Shown one piece after another: positions 8,114-16,758 of a DNA stretch of 64,000 nucleotides. The notes beneath the pieces are model-generated. The model was not told the origin of the DNA, made no database searches, and saw only the letters and a program-made list of their open reading frames with translations. The stretch spans positions 62,001 through 126,000 of the forward strand of contig JBBAOE010000009.1 of the NCBI GenBank assembly GCA_040401595.1. Direction: 5' to 3'. Every line of letters begins with the position of its first letter. Positions within the stretch are counted from its first letter, which is position 1. Origin of the DNA: RFPW01 sp040401595. Its GTDB lineage: Bacteria > Pseudomonadota > Gammaproteobacteria > Burkholderiales > Burkholderiaceae_E. Both the position numbers and the translations under genes were made by a program.

Positions 8114-9723
8114 TGACGGCCCGCCCGCCCGCCTCCGCCTTTGCCAACGCCGCGACGCTGTCGACCGAGGCCCAGGGGGTAGTCAGTTGCTTGCACCGTG
8201 AAGGGGCCTGGAGCCCGACCGCGCGGCTGCGGCTCGATAGCCGTCTGGTGCGCCCGGGCGATGTGTTCGTTGCGGCACCCGGTGGTGCGATCGATGGCAG
8301 GCAGTTCATTGTCGATGCGATCCGGGCCGGCGCCCGGGCGGTGCTCTGGGACCCAGCAGATGGATTCCATTGGCCGGCCGATGCGGTGGCTCAGCTGGCC
8401 TCCCCGTGGCCGCCGGTCGTGCAAATACCCCTGGTTGGCGCCCATCGTAATTGCGGCCCGATTGCAGCGCAATTGTTGGGCCATCCTTCGGAGCGGATGG
8501 CGATTACGGCATTCACCGGGACCAATGGCAAAACCACGTGTTCGCAGTGGCTGGCGCAACTTTTGGAGAGTGACGGTACGCCATGCGCGGTCGTCGGAAC
8601 CCTGGGTGCTGGTCGTTTTGGCCCGCTTGAGAATCTCCGGCCCCTGGGGCTGACGACCCCGGAATCGGTGGATTTGCAGTCGCTCTTGGTCGATTGGACG
8701 CATGACGGCCTGCGCGCTGTGTCGCTGGAAGCGTCTTCGATCGGGATTGCGGTCGGACGTCTCAATGGCACCCGGATCAAGACAGCGGTTTTTACCAATC
8801 TGAGCCGCGACCACCTGGATTTTCATCGCGATTTCGCCGAGTACGCGCAGGCAAAGGCCGCTCTGTTCTCGTGGCCGGGGCTGGAATGCGCCGTCGTCAA
8901 TTGCGATGACGCGGTGGCCGATCAGATGCTGGAAGCGGCGCCCAGTCATGTCCAGCGCATTGGCTATCGGATCGAATCGAGGCGCCGTGGGGTTCTCGCC
9001 AGCGCACGGGTCGACGCATGGTTGCGGGTCGAACGGATCGAGACGCTGGATTCTGGTGGTTACCGGATTGAGATCGATGGCGATTGGGGCCGGGGGATGG
9101 TGAATGTGCGTGCCCCGGGGCGCTTCAATATCAGCAATGCGCTCGCTGTGGCAGGCGCTGCACTGGCCAATGGCATGGGCTTTGAACAGGTGCTCGCGGG
9201 ACTTGCCAGGCTAAGCCCGGTCCCTGGGCGGATGGAAACCCTGGCCGCCCGGCAGGCGCCGCTGATCGTGATCGACTATGCCCATACGCCGGATGCACTG
9301 GTTCAGGTCCTGGGCGCGTTGCGCCCGATTGCCAAGGGCCGTGGCGGTCGCCTGCATTGCGTGTTCGGAGCCGGCGGGGATCGCGATGGGGGTAAGCGTG
9401 CGCTGATGGGTGAGGCGGTTGCCCAGCATGCTGACACGCTGATGATCACGTCGGATAACCCGCGCAGCGAGGACCCGGCGCAGATTGCGCAAGCAATCTT
9501 GGCGGGGGTCGCCCGGGTGAGTGGCTGCACCGGTGCTCAGGTCGAGCACGATCGGCGTCTGGCCATCCAGGCGGTCGTGGCCGCCTCTGTCGCAGCGGAT
9601 GTCGTTCTCATCGCAGGCAAGGGGCATGAATCCGTCCAGGAGATCGCAGGGCAGAAGCTGCCGTTTCGCGATGTCGATGAGGCCCGCCTTGCCCTGAGCC
9701 AGTGGGTGAGTCATGCAGCTTGA
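8113..9723 (+). CDS. murE: UDP-MurNAc-L-Ala-D-Glu:meso-diaminopimelate ligase
   Basis: A 536-residue Mur ligase that adds meso-diaminopimelate to the UDP-MurNAc-dipeptide. It has the ATP-binding TGTNGKTT loop near residue 137, the central-domain NLSRDHLDFH stretch and, in the C-terminal domain, DNPRSEDP. DNPR is the determinant for diaminopimelate and not lysine. The ATG at 8113 overlaps the ftsI stop; the preceding GTG is also possible. The last 11 bases overlap murF. Confidence 0.95.
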   Translation: MTARPPASAFANAATLSTEAQGVVSCLHREGAWSPTARLRLDSRLVRPGDVFVAAPGGAIDGRQFIVDAIRAGARAVLWDPADGFHWPADAVAQLASPWPPVVQIPLVGAHRNCGPIAAQLLGHPSERMAITAFTGTNGKTTCSQWLAQLLESDGTPCAVVGTLGAGRFGPLENLRPLGLTTPESVDLQSLLVDWTHDGLRAVSLEASSIGIAVGRLNGTRIKTAVFTNLSRDHLDFHRDFAEYAQAKAALFSWPGLECAVVNCDDAVADQMLEAAPSHVQRIGYRIESRRRGVLASARVDAWLRVERIETLDSGGYRIEIDGDWGRGMVNVRAPGRFNISNALAVAGAALANGMGFEQVLAGLARLSPVPGRMETLAARQAPLIVIDYAHTPDALVQVLGALRPIAKGRGGRLHCVFGAGGDRDGGKRALMGEAVAQHADTLMITSDNPRSEDPAQIAQAILAGVARVSGCTGAQVEHDRRLAIQAVVAASVAADVVLIAGKGHESVQEIAGQKLPFRDVDEARLALSQWVSHAA

Positions 9724-11209
9724 CCTGCAGCTGGCGCAGCACTGGATGCCTGGATCGATTGTGCGGTTCCCGGACGGGGCGGCCACGGCCGTCAACGCGG
9801 TTTGTACCGATACCCGTGCGATCGCGCCGGGATGCCTGTACGTCGCCTTGCGGGGCGAGCGGTTCGATGGTCATGATTTCGCTGATGCGGCGATGGCCGC
9901 TGGAGCGAGTGCGTTGATGCTCGAGGCGGACTCGCCTGCAGCCGCGATGCCGTGGCCGATTGCGCACGTGCTGGTGCCCGATACGACGCTCGCGCTGGGG
10001 GCACTGGCGGCCGGTTGGCGCGCCCAGTTCGACCTACCCATCATTGCCGTGACAGGCAGTAATGGCAAAACAACGGTCAAGGGCATGATCGCGGCGATCC
10101 TCGAGGCCGCTTGCGGCCCGACGCATTGCCATGCGACGTCGGGCAACCTGAATAATCAGATCGGCGTTCCGCTCACCCTGCTGGGTCTGAACGCGAGTCA
10201 TCGGGCGGCCGTGGTGGAGCTCGGGATGAATCACCCGGGCGAAATCGCCGGGCTCGCCCGAATGACCGGCGCCAGCGTTGCGCTCGTTAACAATGCCCAG
10301 CGTGAGCATCAGGAGTTTCTCGATGGGGTCGAAGCGACCGCGCGGGAAAACGGTTCAGCTATCGCTGAACTCGCTGCGGATGGCATTGCCGTGTTTCCCG
10401 CCGATGATGCGTGCGCGCCTGTTTGGCGGGCCTTGGCGGGTACACGGCGGACGCTGGAATTTGCCCTCAACGATCAGGTTCGAACCGACGTCAGTGCCGC
10501 AGAGAACGCAGATCCTGCGCGCTTCCTCATGCGTCTGCACGGCCTCGCAGTCGCGTCGGATTCGTCTGCATCAGCGTCTGCAACGGCATTTGCATCCGCT
10601 TCGGAATCCCTGGATCTCGAGGTACGTCTCGCGATCGATGGTCAGCACAGTGTGCGTAACGCGTTGGCAGCGGCGGCCTGTTGTTGTGCCATCGGGATTG
10701 CGCCGGCGGCAATCGTGGCCGGACTGGAAAGCTTTCGCCCCTTGCCTGGACGGCTAGTGCGACATGCCTGTGCGGATTCGGTGGTCGTGATTGATGACAG
10801 TTACAACGCGAACCCCGACTCGGTCCGGGCTGCCATCGATCTGCTCGCGGGATTGCGTCAGCGTGAGCAGGCTGGACGTGTGGTTCTAGTCCTGGGCGAT
10901 ATGGGCGAGGTCGGTGCGCAGGGGCCCGAGTTTCATGCGGAAGTGGGTGCCTGGGCCCAGTATCAGGGGCTCGATGCGCTGATTGCGACCGGGGCGTTGG
11001 CGAGCGCAGCCGTTCGCGGCTGGCAGTCTGCAGAGCTGGCTGGGGCGCAGTTCTGCCCGACGATCGACGAGGCCATCGCGGCTGCGCGCGTGGCCGCTAC
11101 GCCTGGAACGACGCTGCTCGTCAAGGGTTCGCGCTTCATGCGCATGGAGCGCGTTGTGCGCGGCTTGCTTGAACCGGCCATGGCGGCGCAGGTCGGGGGA
11201 CACGCCTGA
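9713..11209 (+). CDS. murF: UDP-MurNAc-tripeptide:D-Ala-D-Ala ligase
   Basis: A 498-residue Mur ligase that adds D-Ala-D-Ala to complete the pentapeptide precursor. Motifs are TGSNGKTTVKGM near residue 116, the NNAQREHQEF central motif, and DDSYNANPDS near residue 360. Residues about 281-299 form a Ser/Ala-rich stretch (DSSASASATAFASASES) that is not part of the usual Mur ligase fold and looks like a short low-complexity insertion. It starts inside murE and abuts mraY directly. Confidence 0.95.
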   Translation: MQLDLQLAQHWMPGSIVRFPDGAATAVNAVCTDTRAIAPGCLYVALRGERFDGHDFADAAMAAGASALMLEADSPAAAMPWPIAHVLVPDTTLALGALAAGWRAQFDLPIIAVTGSNGKTTVKGMIAAILEAACGPTHCHATSGNLNNQIGVPLTLLGLNASHRAAVVELGMNHPGEIAGLARMTGASVALVNNAQREHQEFLDGVEATARENGSAIAELAADGIAVFPADDACAPVWRALAGTRRTLEFALNDQVRTDVSAAENADPARFLMRLHGLAVASDSSASASATAFASASESLDLEVRLAIDGQHSVRNALAAAACCCAIGIAPAAIVAGLESFRPLPGRLVRHACADSVVVIDDSYNANPDSVRAAIDLLAGLRQREQAGRVVLVLGDMGEVGAQGPEFHAEVGAWAQYQGLDALIATGALASAAVRGWQSAELAGAQFCPTIDEAIAAARVAATPGTTLLVKGSRFMRMERVVRGLLEPAMAAQVGGHA

Positions 11210-12379
11210 ATGTTGCTCGAACTGACCCAGTGGATTTCGCGTGAATTGCGGTTCTTCTCCGTCTTCAACTACCTGACCCTGCGTGCGGTGCTGGCGACGA
11301 TGACGTCGCTCGGGATCGGCTTGATCCTTGGGCCGATCGTGATTCGTCGACTGGCCGCGTTGAAGATCGGCCAGGCGGTGCGCACCGACGGGCCGCAGAC
11401 CCATCTGGTGAAGTCCGGAACGCCGACGATGGGCGGGGTGTTGGTCCTGCTGTCGATCGCCGCGTCGGTCCTGCTGTGGGCGGACCTGAAAAATCGCTTT
11501 ATCTGGATCGTATTGGTTGTCACGCTCGGATTTGGTGCGATCGGCTGGTTCGATGACTGGCGCAAGGTGGTTGACCGGGATCCGGCCGGCATGCCGGCTC
11601 GCGAAAAGTATTTCTGGCAGAGCGCGATCGGAATCGCAGCCGCCATCTGGCTTGCCTTTGCGGTCCCAGCCGAGAGCGGGAGCGAAGCCTTGCGCCTCCT
11701 GGTCGCCTGGGCGGGTAGTGGGTTTACTGGTGAGTTACCGCCGAAGGCTGACCTGATCGTTCCTTTTTTCAAGAATATCGCCTACCCACTGGGCAGCTTC
11801 GGCTTTATGGTCCTGACCTACCTCGTGATCGTTGGCACGAGCAACGCGGTCAATCTCACCGATGGGGCCGACGGTTTGGCGATCATGCCGGCGGTACTCG
11901 TCGGGAGCGCGCTCGGCGTATTCGCCTATGCCAGCGGCAACGTCCTGTTTTCACGTTATCTGTTGATTCCCTATATCCCGGGCGCCGGCGAACTCGTGGT
12001 GATCTGTGGTGCTCTGGCCGGCGCGGGTCTGGCTTTCCTCTGGTTTAACGCCTACCCGGCTCAGGTCTTCATGGGTGACGTGGGCGCTCTCGCCATTGGG
12101 GGTGCGCTCGGCACCATTGCCGTGATCGTCCGCCAAGAGATCGTGCTCTTCATCATGGGGGGCGTATTCGTCGCGGAGACCCTATCGGTGGTGGCCCAGG
12201 TGGGATGGTTCAAGTACACCAAGCGCCGTTATGGGACTGGGCAGCGGATCCTGCGCATGGCGCCCTTGCACCATCATTTCGAACTGTCCGGGGTCAAAGA
12301 ATCCCAGGTGGTCGTTCGCTTCTGGATCGTCACGATGATGCTGGTCCTGTTTGGGCTGTCCTCATTGAAGCTGCGCTGA
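11210..12379 (+). CDS. mraY: phospho-MurNAc-pentapeptide translocase (lipid I synthase)
   Basis: A 389-residue polytopic membrane enzyme that transfers phospho-MurNAc-pentapeptide to undecaprenyl phosphate. Family signatures are seen in order: KSGTPTMGG, WFDDWRKV (catalytic Asp pair), NLTDGADGLA, FMGDVGALAIGG and MAPLHHHFE. About ten hydrophobic segments fit the known topology. The start codon follows the murF stop with no gap. Confidence 0.97.
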   Translation: MLLELTQWISRELRFFSVFNYLTLRAVLATMTSLGIGLILGPIVIRRLAALKIGQAVRTDGPQTHLVKSGTPTMGGVLVLLSIAASVLLWADLKNRFIWIVLVVTLGFGAIGWFDDWRKVVDRDPAGMPAREKYFWQSAIGIAAAIWLAFAVPAESGSEALRLLVAWAGSGFTGELPPKADLIVPFFKNIAYPLGSFGFMVLTYLVIVGTSNAVNLTDGADGLAIMPAVLVGSALGVFAYASGNVLFSRYLLIPYIPGAGELVVICGALAGAGLAFLWFNAYPAQVFMGDVGALAIGGALGTIAVIVRQEIVLFIMGGVFVAETLSVVAQVGWFKYTKRRYGTGQRILRMAPLHHHFELSGVKESQVVVRFWIVTMMLVLFGLSSLKLR

Positions 12380-12389
12380 GCCCATCACC

Positions 12390-14354
12390 ATGACAGCCGC
12401 CATCGCCACGACAGCCGCCATCGACGCCATGGTGGGAGCGCCGGTTACGGTATCGGGCGAGGACTTGGCCGGGTTGACGTCCAGCATGGCGGTCGGCGTT
12501 TCGAGCGCCTGCGGTGGCACCGCGACGGCGCGTACCCCAAGGCGTCGGACAGCTCGCACCAAGGCTGCAGGATCCCCGGCACGGGAGACGGTCGCACTCG
12601 CGCGGTTTGCACCCTTGCCCGAGGGATTTTCCTGGACGGGGTCTAGGGTTGGGGTCGTCGGTCTGGGCGATTCGGGCCTCGCGATGGCGCGTTGGCTGGT
12701 CGCCCAAGGCGCTGAGGTCCGCATTTGCGATAGCCGCGAAAACCCGCCGCGACTGGCGGACTGGATGCGCGAGCACCCTGAGGTGTGCTTCAGCGGGGGG
12801 ACGCTGGACCTGAGCCAGAGTGCTTGGCTGGAGAACGTCGACTGCCTCGCCTGGAGTCCCGGGCTGTCGCCGTATCAGGGGCCAGCCGCTGGTCTCGCCG
12901 CACTGGCGCGCGAGCGGGCGATCCCGGTAGTGGGCGAAATCGAACTGTTTTGTCGCGCGATTGCCCAAGAGCCCGAACCACCCCGCCTGATCGCGATCAC
13001 GGGGACCAACGGCAAGACCACGACATCGTGCCTACTTGCCCATCTGTTGCAGGCAGCTGGCCTCGAGGTGGCCCTGGCCGGTAACGTCGGTCCGCCAGCG
13101 CTGGAAGCGCTCATCGAGCGGCGCCAACGTGGCATCTCCCCAGCGGTGTGGGTCCTCGAATTATCGAGCTTTCAGCTGGAATTCGCGCCATCGCTTGCGC
13201 CGCATGCCGCGACGATCCTCAATCTCAGTGAGGATCACCTCGACTGGCATCCGAGCCTCTCGGCCTATGGCACGGCCAAGCAGCAGATTTTTGCGCGTGC
13301 GGGTGTCTGCGTCTGGAATCGCGATGACCTCGTGACCCAACCCGCGCCGAGTCCGGGTGTGCGTCGTCCCGCGCGCCGGGCAGCCGTTGCGGATCTGGGG
13401 ACTCCGGCGCCAGAAGTCGAACCCACAGCGTTGGGTGTTGTGGCTAACACGCTGGCCGACACGCTGGCCGACACGTTGGCCGACACGTTGGCCGATACGC
13501 CGGCCGATACGCCGGCCGAGGCTGGCGACGAAGCGGGGGAGCTGCGCATGCCGGCCCCCCTGCCGCAGCGGAGCGGTCCGGCGCCGGGGGATCGGGTGGC
13601 GATGTCCTTCGGACTTGATGCGCCGAGTCGCCTGGGGGATTTTGGCATTGTCTGGGATGGCGGCTTGCCATGGCTGGCCGAGGGGGTCGCCGCTGACGTG
13701 TCCTTGCGTCGTCGGGCGCTTGCCCCAGGAAAGGTCGCGGTACGGGCCAATCTGTTGATGCCGGCCGATGCGCTGCGGATCCGTGGCCGCCATAACCAGG
13801 CCAATGCCCTGGCCGCGCTCGCGCTCGCGCGTGCCGCCGGCGTGCCGATGGCCCGTCTGCTGCGCGGGCTGCGCGAGTATGTCGGTGAGCCGCACCGGTG
13901 TGAATCGGTGGCGATCATCGACGATGTCGAGTACGTTGACGACAGCAAGGGCACAAACGTCGGCGCCACGGTCGCCGCCCTCAATGGCCTGGGCCAGAGC
14001 ACGGGGTATCCGGCAGCACCAAGGCTGTTGTTGATTGCCGGTGGCGATGGCAAGGGGCAGTCCTTTGAGCCGCTGGCGGAGCCGGTGGCACGCCACGCCA
14101 AGGCCGTTTTTTTGATTGGTCAGGATGCGTGGCGGCTGCGGGCGGCGCTTGCGAATACGGGTGTCGAACTGATCGATTGCACGACGCTCGAGCAGGCCGT
14201 CGACGCGGCTGCCGAACGCGCCCGCACCGGGGATCTGGTGTTGCTCTCCCCGGCTTGCGCGAGCTTTGGCATGTTCCGTAATTACCTCCACCGCAGCGAA
14301 GTGTTTGCAGCCGCGGTGCAACAACTCGCCCATCGCCGGGGGCAGCCATGTTGA
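12390..14354 (+). CDS. murD: UDP-MurNAc-L-Ala:D-Glu ligase with N-terminal extension and repeat insert
   Basis: MurD adds D-Glu to UDP-MurNAc-L-Ala. The Rossmann-like start VGVVGLGDSG is only reached near residue 88, after an Ala/Thr/Arg-rich leader. TGTNGKTTTS follows near residue 206, LNLSEDHLDWH near residue 277, and the C-terminal domain carries VDDSKGTNVGA and SPACASFGMF. At 654 residues it is about 200 longer than usual (roughly 450). The excess is the leader plus an insert of about 75 residues at 325-400 that holds an (ADTL)n repeat. Start choice is uncertain: ATG 12390 sits 11 bases after mraY, and later in-frame starts would shorten the leader. The core looks intact. Confidence 0.9.
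   Translation: MTAAIATTAAIDAMVGAPVTVSGEDLAGLTSSMAVGVSSACGGTATARTPRRRTARTKAAGSPARETVALARFAPLPEGFSWTGSRVGVVGLGDSGLAMARWLVAQGAEVRICDSRENPPRLADWMREHPEVCFSGGTLDLSQSAWLENVDCLAWSPGLSPYQGPAAGLAALARERAIPVVGEIELFCRAIAQEPEPPRLIAITGTNGKTTTSCLLAHLLQAAGLEVALAGNVGPPALEALIERRQRGISPAVWVLELSSFQLEFAPSLAPHAATILNLSEDHLDWHPSLSAYGTAKQQIFARAGVCVWNRDDLVTQPAPSPGVRRPARRAAVADLGTPAPEVEPTALGVVANTLADTLADTLADTLADTPADTPAEAGDEAGELRMPAPLPQRSGPAPGDRVAMSFGLDAPSRLGDFGIVWDGGLPWLAEGVAADVSLRRRALAPGKVAVRANLLMPADALRIRGRHNQANALAALALARAAGVPMARLLRGLREYVGEPHRCESVAIIDDVEYVDDSKGTNVGATVAALNGLGQSTGYPAAPRLLLIAGGDGKGQSFEPLAEPVARHAKAVFLIGQDAWRLRAALANTGVELIDCTTLEQAVDAAAERARTGDLVLLSPACASFGMFRNYLHRSEVFAAAVQQLAHRRGQPC
13439..13522 (+). repeat. 12-bp tandem repeat inside murD
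   Basis: Six or seven tandem copies of a 12-base unit (GCTGGCCGACAC and close variants) run through the murD reading frame. Each copy codes Leu/Pro-Ala-Asp-Thr. The outer copies are more degenerate than the central ones, as in a growing and decaying minisatellite. Because the unit is a multiple of three, copy number changes would keep the frame. Confidence 0.9.
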
Positions 14355-15556
14355 GCCGCCTCTCGCTGCCCGGGCTGATGACGGCGATGGGCGGCGCCCG
14401 ATCAGGGCGCGGCGCGACCGATACGCGAGAGATCGACGTCGGTCTTCTCCTCGTTGGGATCGCGATGCTCGCCTATGGGCTGGTGATGGTGTATTCGGCT
14501 TCGGTTGCGCTGCCGGATTCGCCGCGCTTTGCCAACTTCCGGTCGACCCACTACCTGACACGCCACCTGTTTGCCCTCGTGCTCGGCGGCGTTGCCGGTC
14601 TGATGGTTTTTTCGGTACCGATCAAGAAATGGCAGCAGTTGGCCCCGTTGGTCTTTGTCGCCGGGCTGGTCATGCTGGTCGCGGTTCTGATCCCCGGTCT
14701 GGGCAAAGTGGTTTATGGGGCGCGGCGCTGGTTACCGCTGGGACCGTTGAACCTCCAGCCGTCCGAGGTGATGAAGCTCTTTGCAGTGCTGTATGCAGCC
14801 GACTATACGGTGCGCAAACAGGACTGGATGCATCGCTTCTCGAAGGGCTTCTTGCCGATGGCCGGGGCCATGTGCCTGGTTGGCATGTTGCTGCTCCTGG
14901 AGCCCGATCTTGGCGCCTTTGTGGTCATCGTGACGATTGCCATGGGCGTGCTGTTCCTGGGCGGTGTGAATCTGCGTCTGGCCTTGGGCATCCTGGTGAC
15001 ACTGGCGGTCACGTTCTGTGTCCTGATCTGGACCTCCGAGTACCGCCGAGCCCGAATTTTTGCTTACCTGGATCCGTTCGATCCGAGCAACGCGCTGGGA
15101 CGCGGCTATCAGCTCTCCCACTCCCTGATCGCCTTCGGTCGAGGCGAGCTGTTTGGGGTCGGCTTGGGGGGTAGTGTTGAAAAATTACACTATCTGCCCG
15201 AGGCGCATACCGATTTTCTGCTCGCCGTCATCGGTGAAGAGTTGGGCCTGCTTGGCGTGATCGTCGCGATCGGATTGTTTTTCTGGTTCACCCGTCGCGC
15301 ATTCGAAATCGGCCGTCAGGCGATCGCGCTTGAGCGCAGCTTCGCCGGTCTGGTTGCCCAGGGCATCGCGATCTGGATTGGCGCGCAGTCCTTTTTCAAT
15401 ATGGGCGTCAATCTCGGACTGTTGCCGACCAAAGGACTCACGCTGCCCTTCATGAGCTACGGCGGTAGCGGCATTCTGGTCAACATCATGGCTCTGGCCT
15501 TGTTGCTGCGCATCGATCATGAGAACCGTCGCCTCATGCGCGGGGGCCGACTATGA
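14348..15556 (+). CDS. ftsW: septal peptidoglycan glycosyltransferase FtsW (SEDS family)
   Basis: A 402-residue SEDS protein with about ten membrane segments. It polymerises lipid II at the septum with FtsI. SEDS signatures include GARRWLPLGPLNLQPSE, an EPDLG stretch, GRGYQLSHSLIAFGRGE, FLLAVIGEELG and LPTKGLTLPFMSYGGSG. The cytoplasmic N-terminus is about 35 residues. It overlaps murD by seven bases and murG by four. Confidence 0.97.
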   Translation: MLSRLSLPGLMTAMGGARSGRGATDTREIDVGLLLVGIAMLAYGLVMVYSASVALPDSPRFANFRSTHYLTRHLFALVLGGVAGLMVFSVPIKKWQQLAPLVFVAGLVMLVAVLIPGLGKVVYGARRWLPLGPLNLQPSEVMKLFAVLYAADYTVRKQDWMHRFSKGFLPMAGAMCLVGMLLLLEPDLGAFVVIVTIAMGVLFLGGVNLRLALGILVTLAVTFCVLIWTSEYRRARIFAYLDPFDPSNALGRGYQLSHSLIAFGRGELFGVGLGGSVEKLHYLPEAHTDFLLAVIGEELGLLGVIVAIGLFFWFTRRAFEIGRQAIALERSFAGLVAQGIAIWIGAQSFFNMGVNLGLLPTKGLTLPFMSYGGSGILVNIMALALLLRIDHENRRLMRGGRL

Positions 15557-16758
15557 TCGCGCCCGCCGCCGCCCAAGCCCGCACCGCCATGGTCATGGCG
15601 GGGGGAACCGGTGGTCATGTCTTTCCGGGCCTGGCCGTGGCCGAGGCACTGGGCGCGCGGGGCTGGCGGGTGGTGTGGCTGGGCCACCCCGAAGGGATGG
15701 AGGCCGGCCTAGTCCAGCGGGCGGGCTTGCCCTTTGAGCCGGTGCGCTTTGGCGCGCTGCGGGGTAAGGGGTGGCTCGCGCTGCTGCGCCTGCCGTTCAA
15801 TCTGGCCCGCAGCGTGTCCCAGGCGCTCGAGTCTCTGAGGCGGGTCCGGCCACAGGTCGTGCTGGGTATGGGCGGCTATGTCACGGTGCCGGGCGGTGCA
15901 GCCGCGCGCATTTTGGGTATTCCCCTCGTCTTGCACGAGCAGAATTCGATCGCCGGCCTGGCCAACCGGGTGCTCGCCCGGATCGCTGCCGGCGTGGTTG
16001 AAGCATTTCCCGGTGCGTTCCAGCGAATGGGCGGCGGCCGGCTTGGGGGTCTCCTGAACCTCGGTGCGATGCCGGCGAATCGGTCTCGGGTCGCCGTGCT
16101 GGGCAATCCCGTGCGCTCCGCTCTGGCGCAGCTGCCCGCCCCGGCCGCTCGCGCTGCGGCGCGGCAGGGCCCGCTGAGTCTGCTGATTGTGGGCGGCAGC
16201 CTGGGTGCGCGGGCGCTGAATGAAACAGTTCCGGCGGCCCTGGCCCTGGTCGCTCAAGGTCTCGCGCCAGAGCAGCGCCCTCGGGTCGTTCATCAGAGTG
16301 GGCGTGCGCACCTGGCTGAGCTGCGCGCAGCCTATGCGCGAGCGGGTGTGGACGCGCAGGTCGTCGATTTCATTGAGGACATGGCGCAGGCCTACGCCCA
16401 GGCAGATCTCGTCATCTGTCGCGCGGGTGCCGCGACGGTGGCGGAACTCGCGGTGGCTGGCGTGGCTGCCATGCTGGTGCCCTATCCGTTCGCCGCGGAT
16501 GATCACCAGACCGGTAACGCGCGCTGGCTCAGCGATGCCGGTGCGGCCTGGTTGCAGCCGCAGGCGCAGTTGACCCCGGAGGCACTGGCGCAAACGTTGT
16601 TGCGCCTGGCGCAACCGGCAGCACCCGGATCGACCGGTCCCGTCACACCGGCAGGACGCTCCGAGTTGATCGCGATGGCCGAGCGTGCCCGATCGGTGGC
16701 GTATCCCGATGCGGCCGAGCGGGTCGCCGATTTCGTGGAATCGTTGGCTCAGCCATGA
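15553..16758 (+). CDS. murG: UDP-GlcNAc:undecaprenyl-PP-MurNAc-pentapeptide GlcNAc transferase
   Basis: A GT-B glycosyltransferase of 401 residues that converts lipid I to lipid II on the inner face of the membrane. The N-terminal glycine loop GGTGGHVFPGLAVAEAL, the second loop GMGGYVTVPGG, HEQNSIAGLANR and the C-terminal UDP-GlcNAc motif RAGAATVAELAVAG are all visible. It is slightly longer than the usual 355-370, with a loop around residues 150-180. Start ATGA overlap with ftsW; end ATGA overlap with murC. Confidence 0.96.
   Translation: MIAPAAAQARTAMVMAGGTGGHVFPGLAVAEALGARGWRVVWLGHPEGMEAGLVQRAGLPFEPVRFGALRGKGWLALLRLPFNLARSVSQALESLRRVRPQVVLGMGGYVTVPGGAAARILGIPLVLHEQNSIAGLANRVLARIAAGVVEAFPGAFQRMGGGRLGGLLNLGAMPANRSRVAVLGNPVRSALAQLPAPAARAAARQGPLSLLIVGGSLGARALNETVPAALALVAQGLAPEQRPRVVHQSGRAHLAELRAAYARAGVDAQVVDFIEDMAQAYAQADLVICRAGAATVAELAVAGVAAMLVPYPFAADDHQTGNARWLSDAGAAWLQPQAQLTPEALAQTLLRLAQPAAPGSTGPVTPAGRSELIAMAERARSVAYPDAAERVADFVESLAQP

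Noticed and set aside
13439..13522. CRISPR-like repeat
   Set aside because: The 12-base unit has no spacers and lies in the murD frame; it is a minisatellite.
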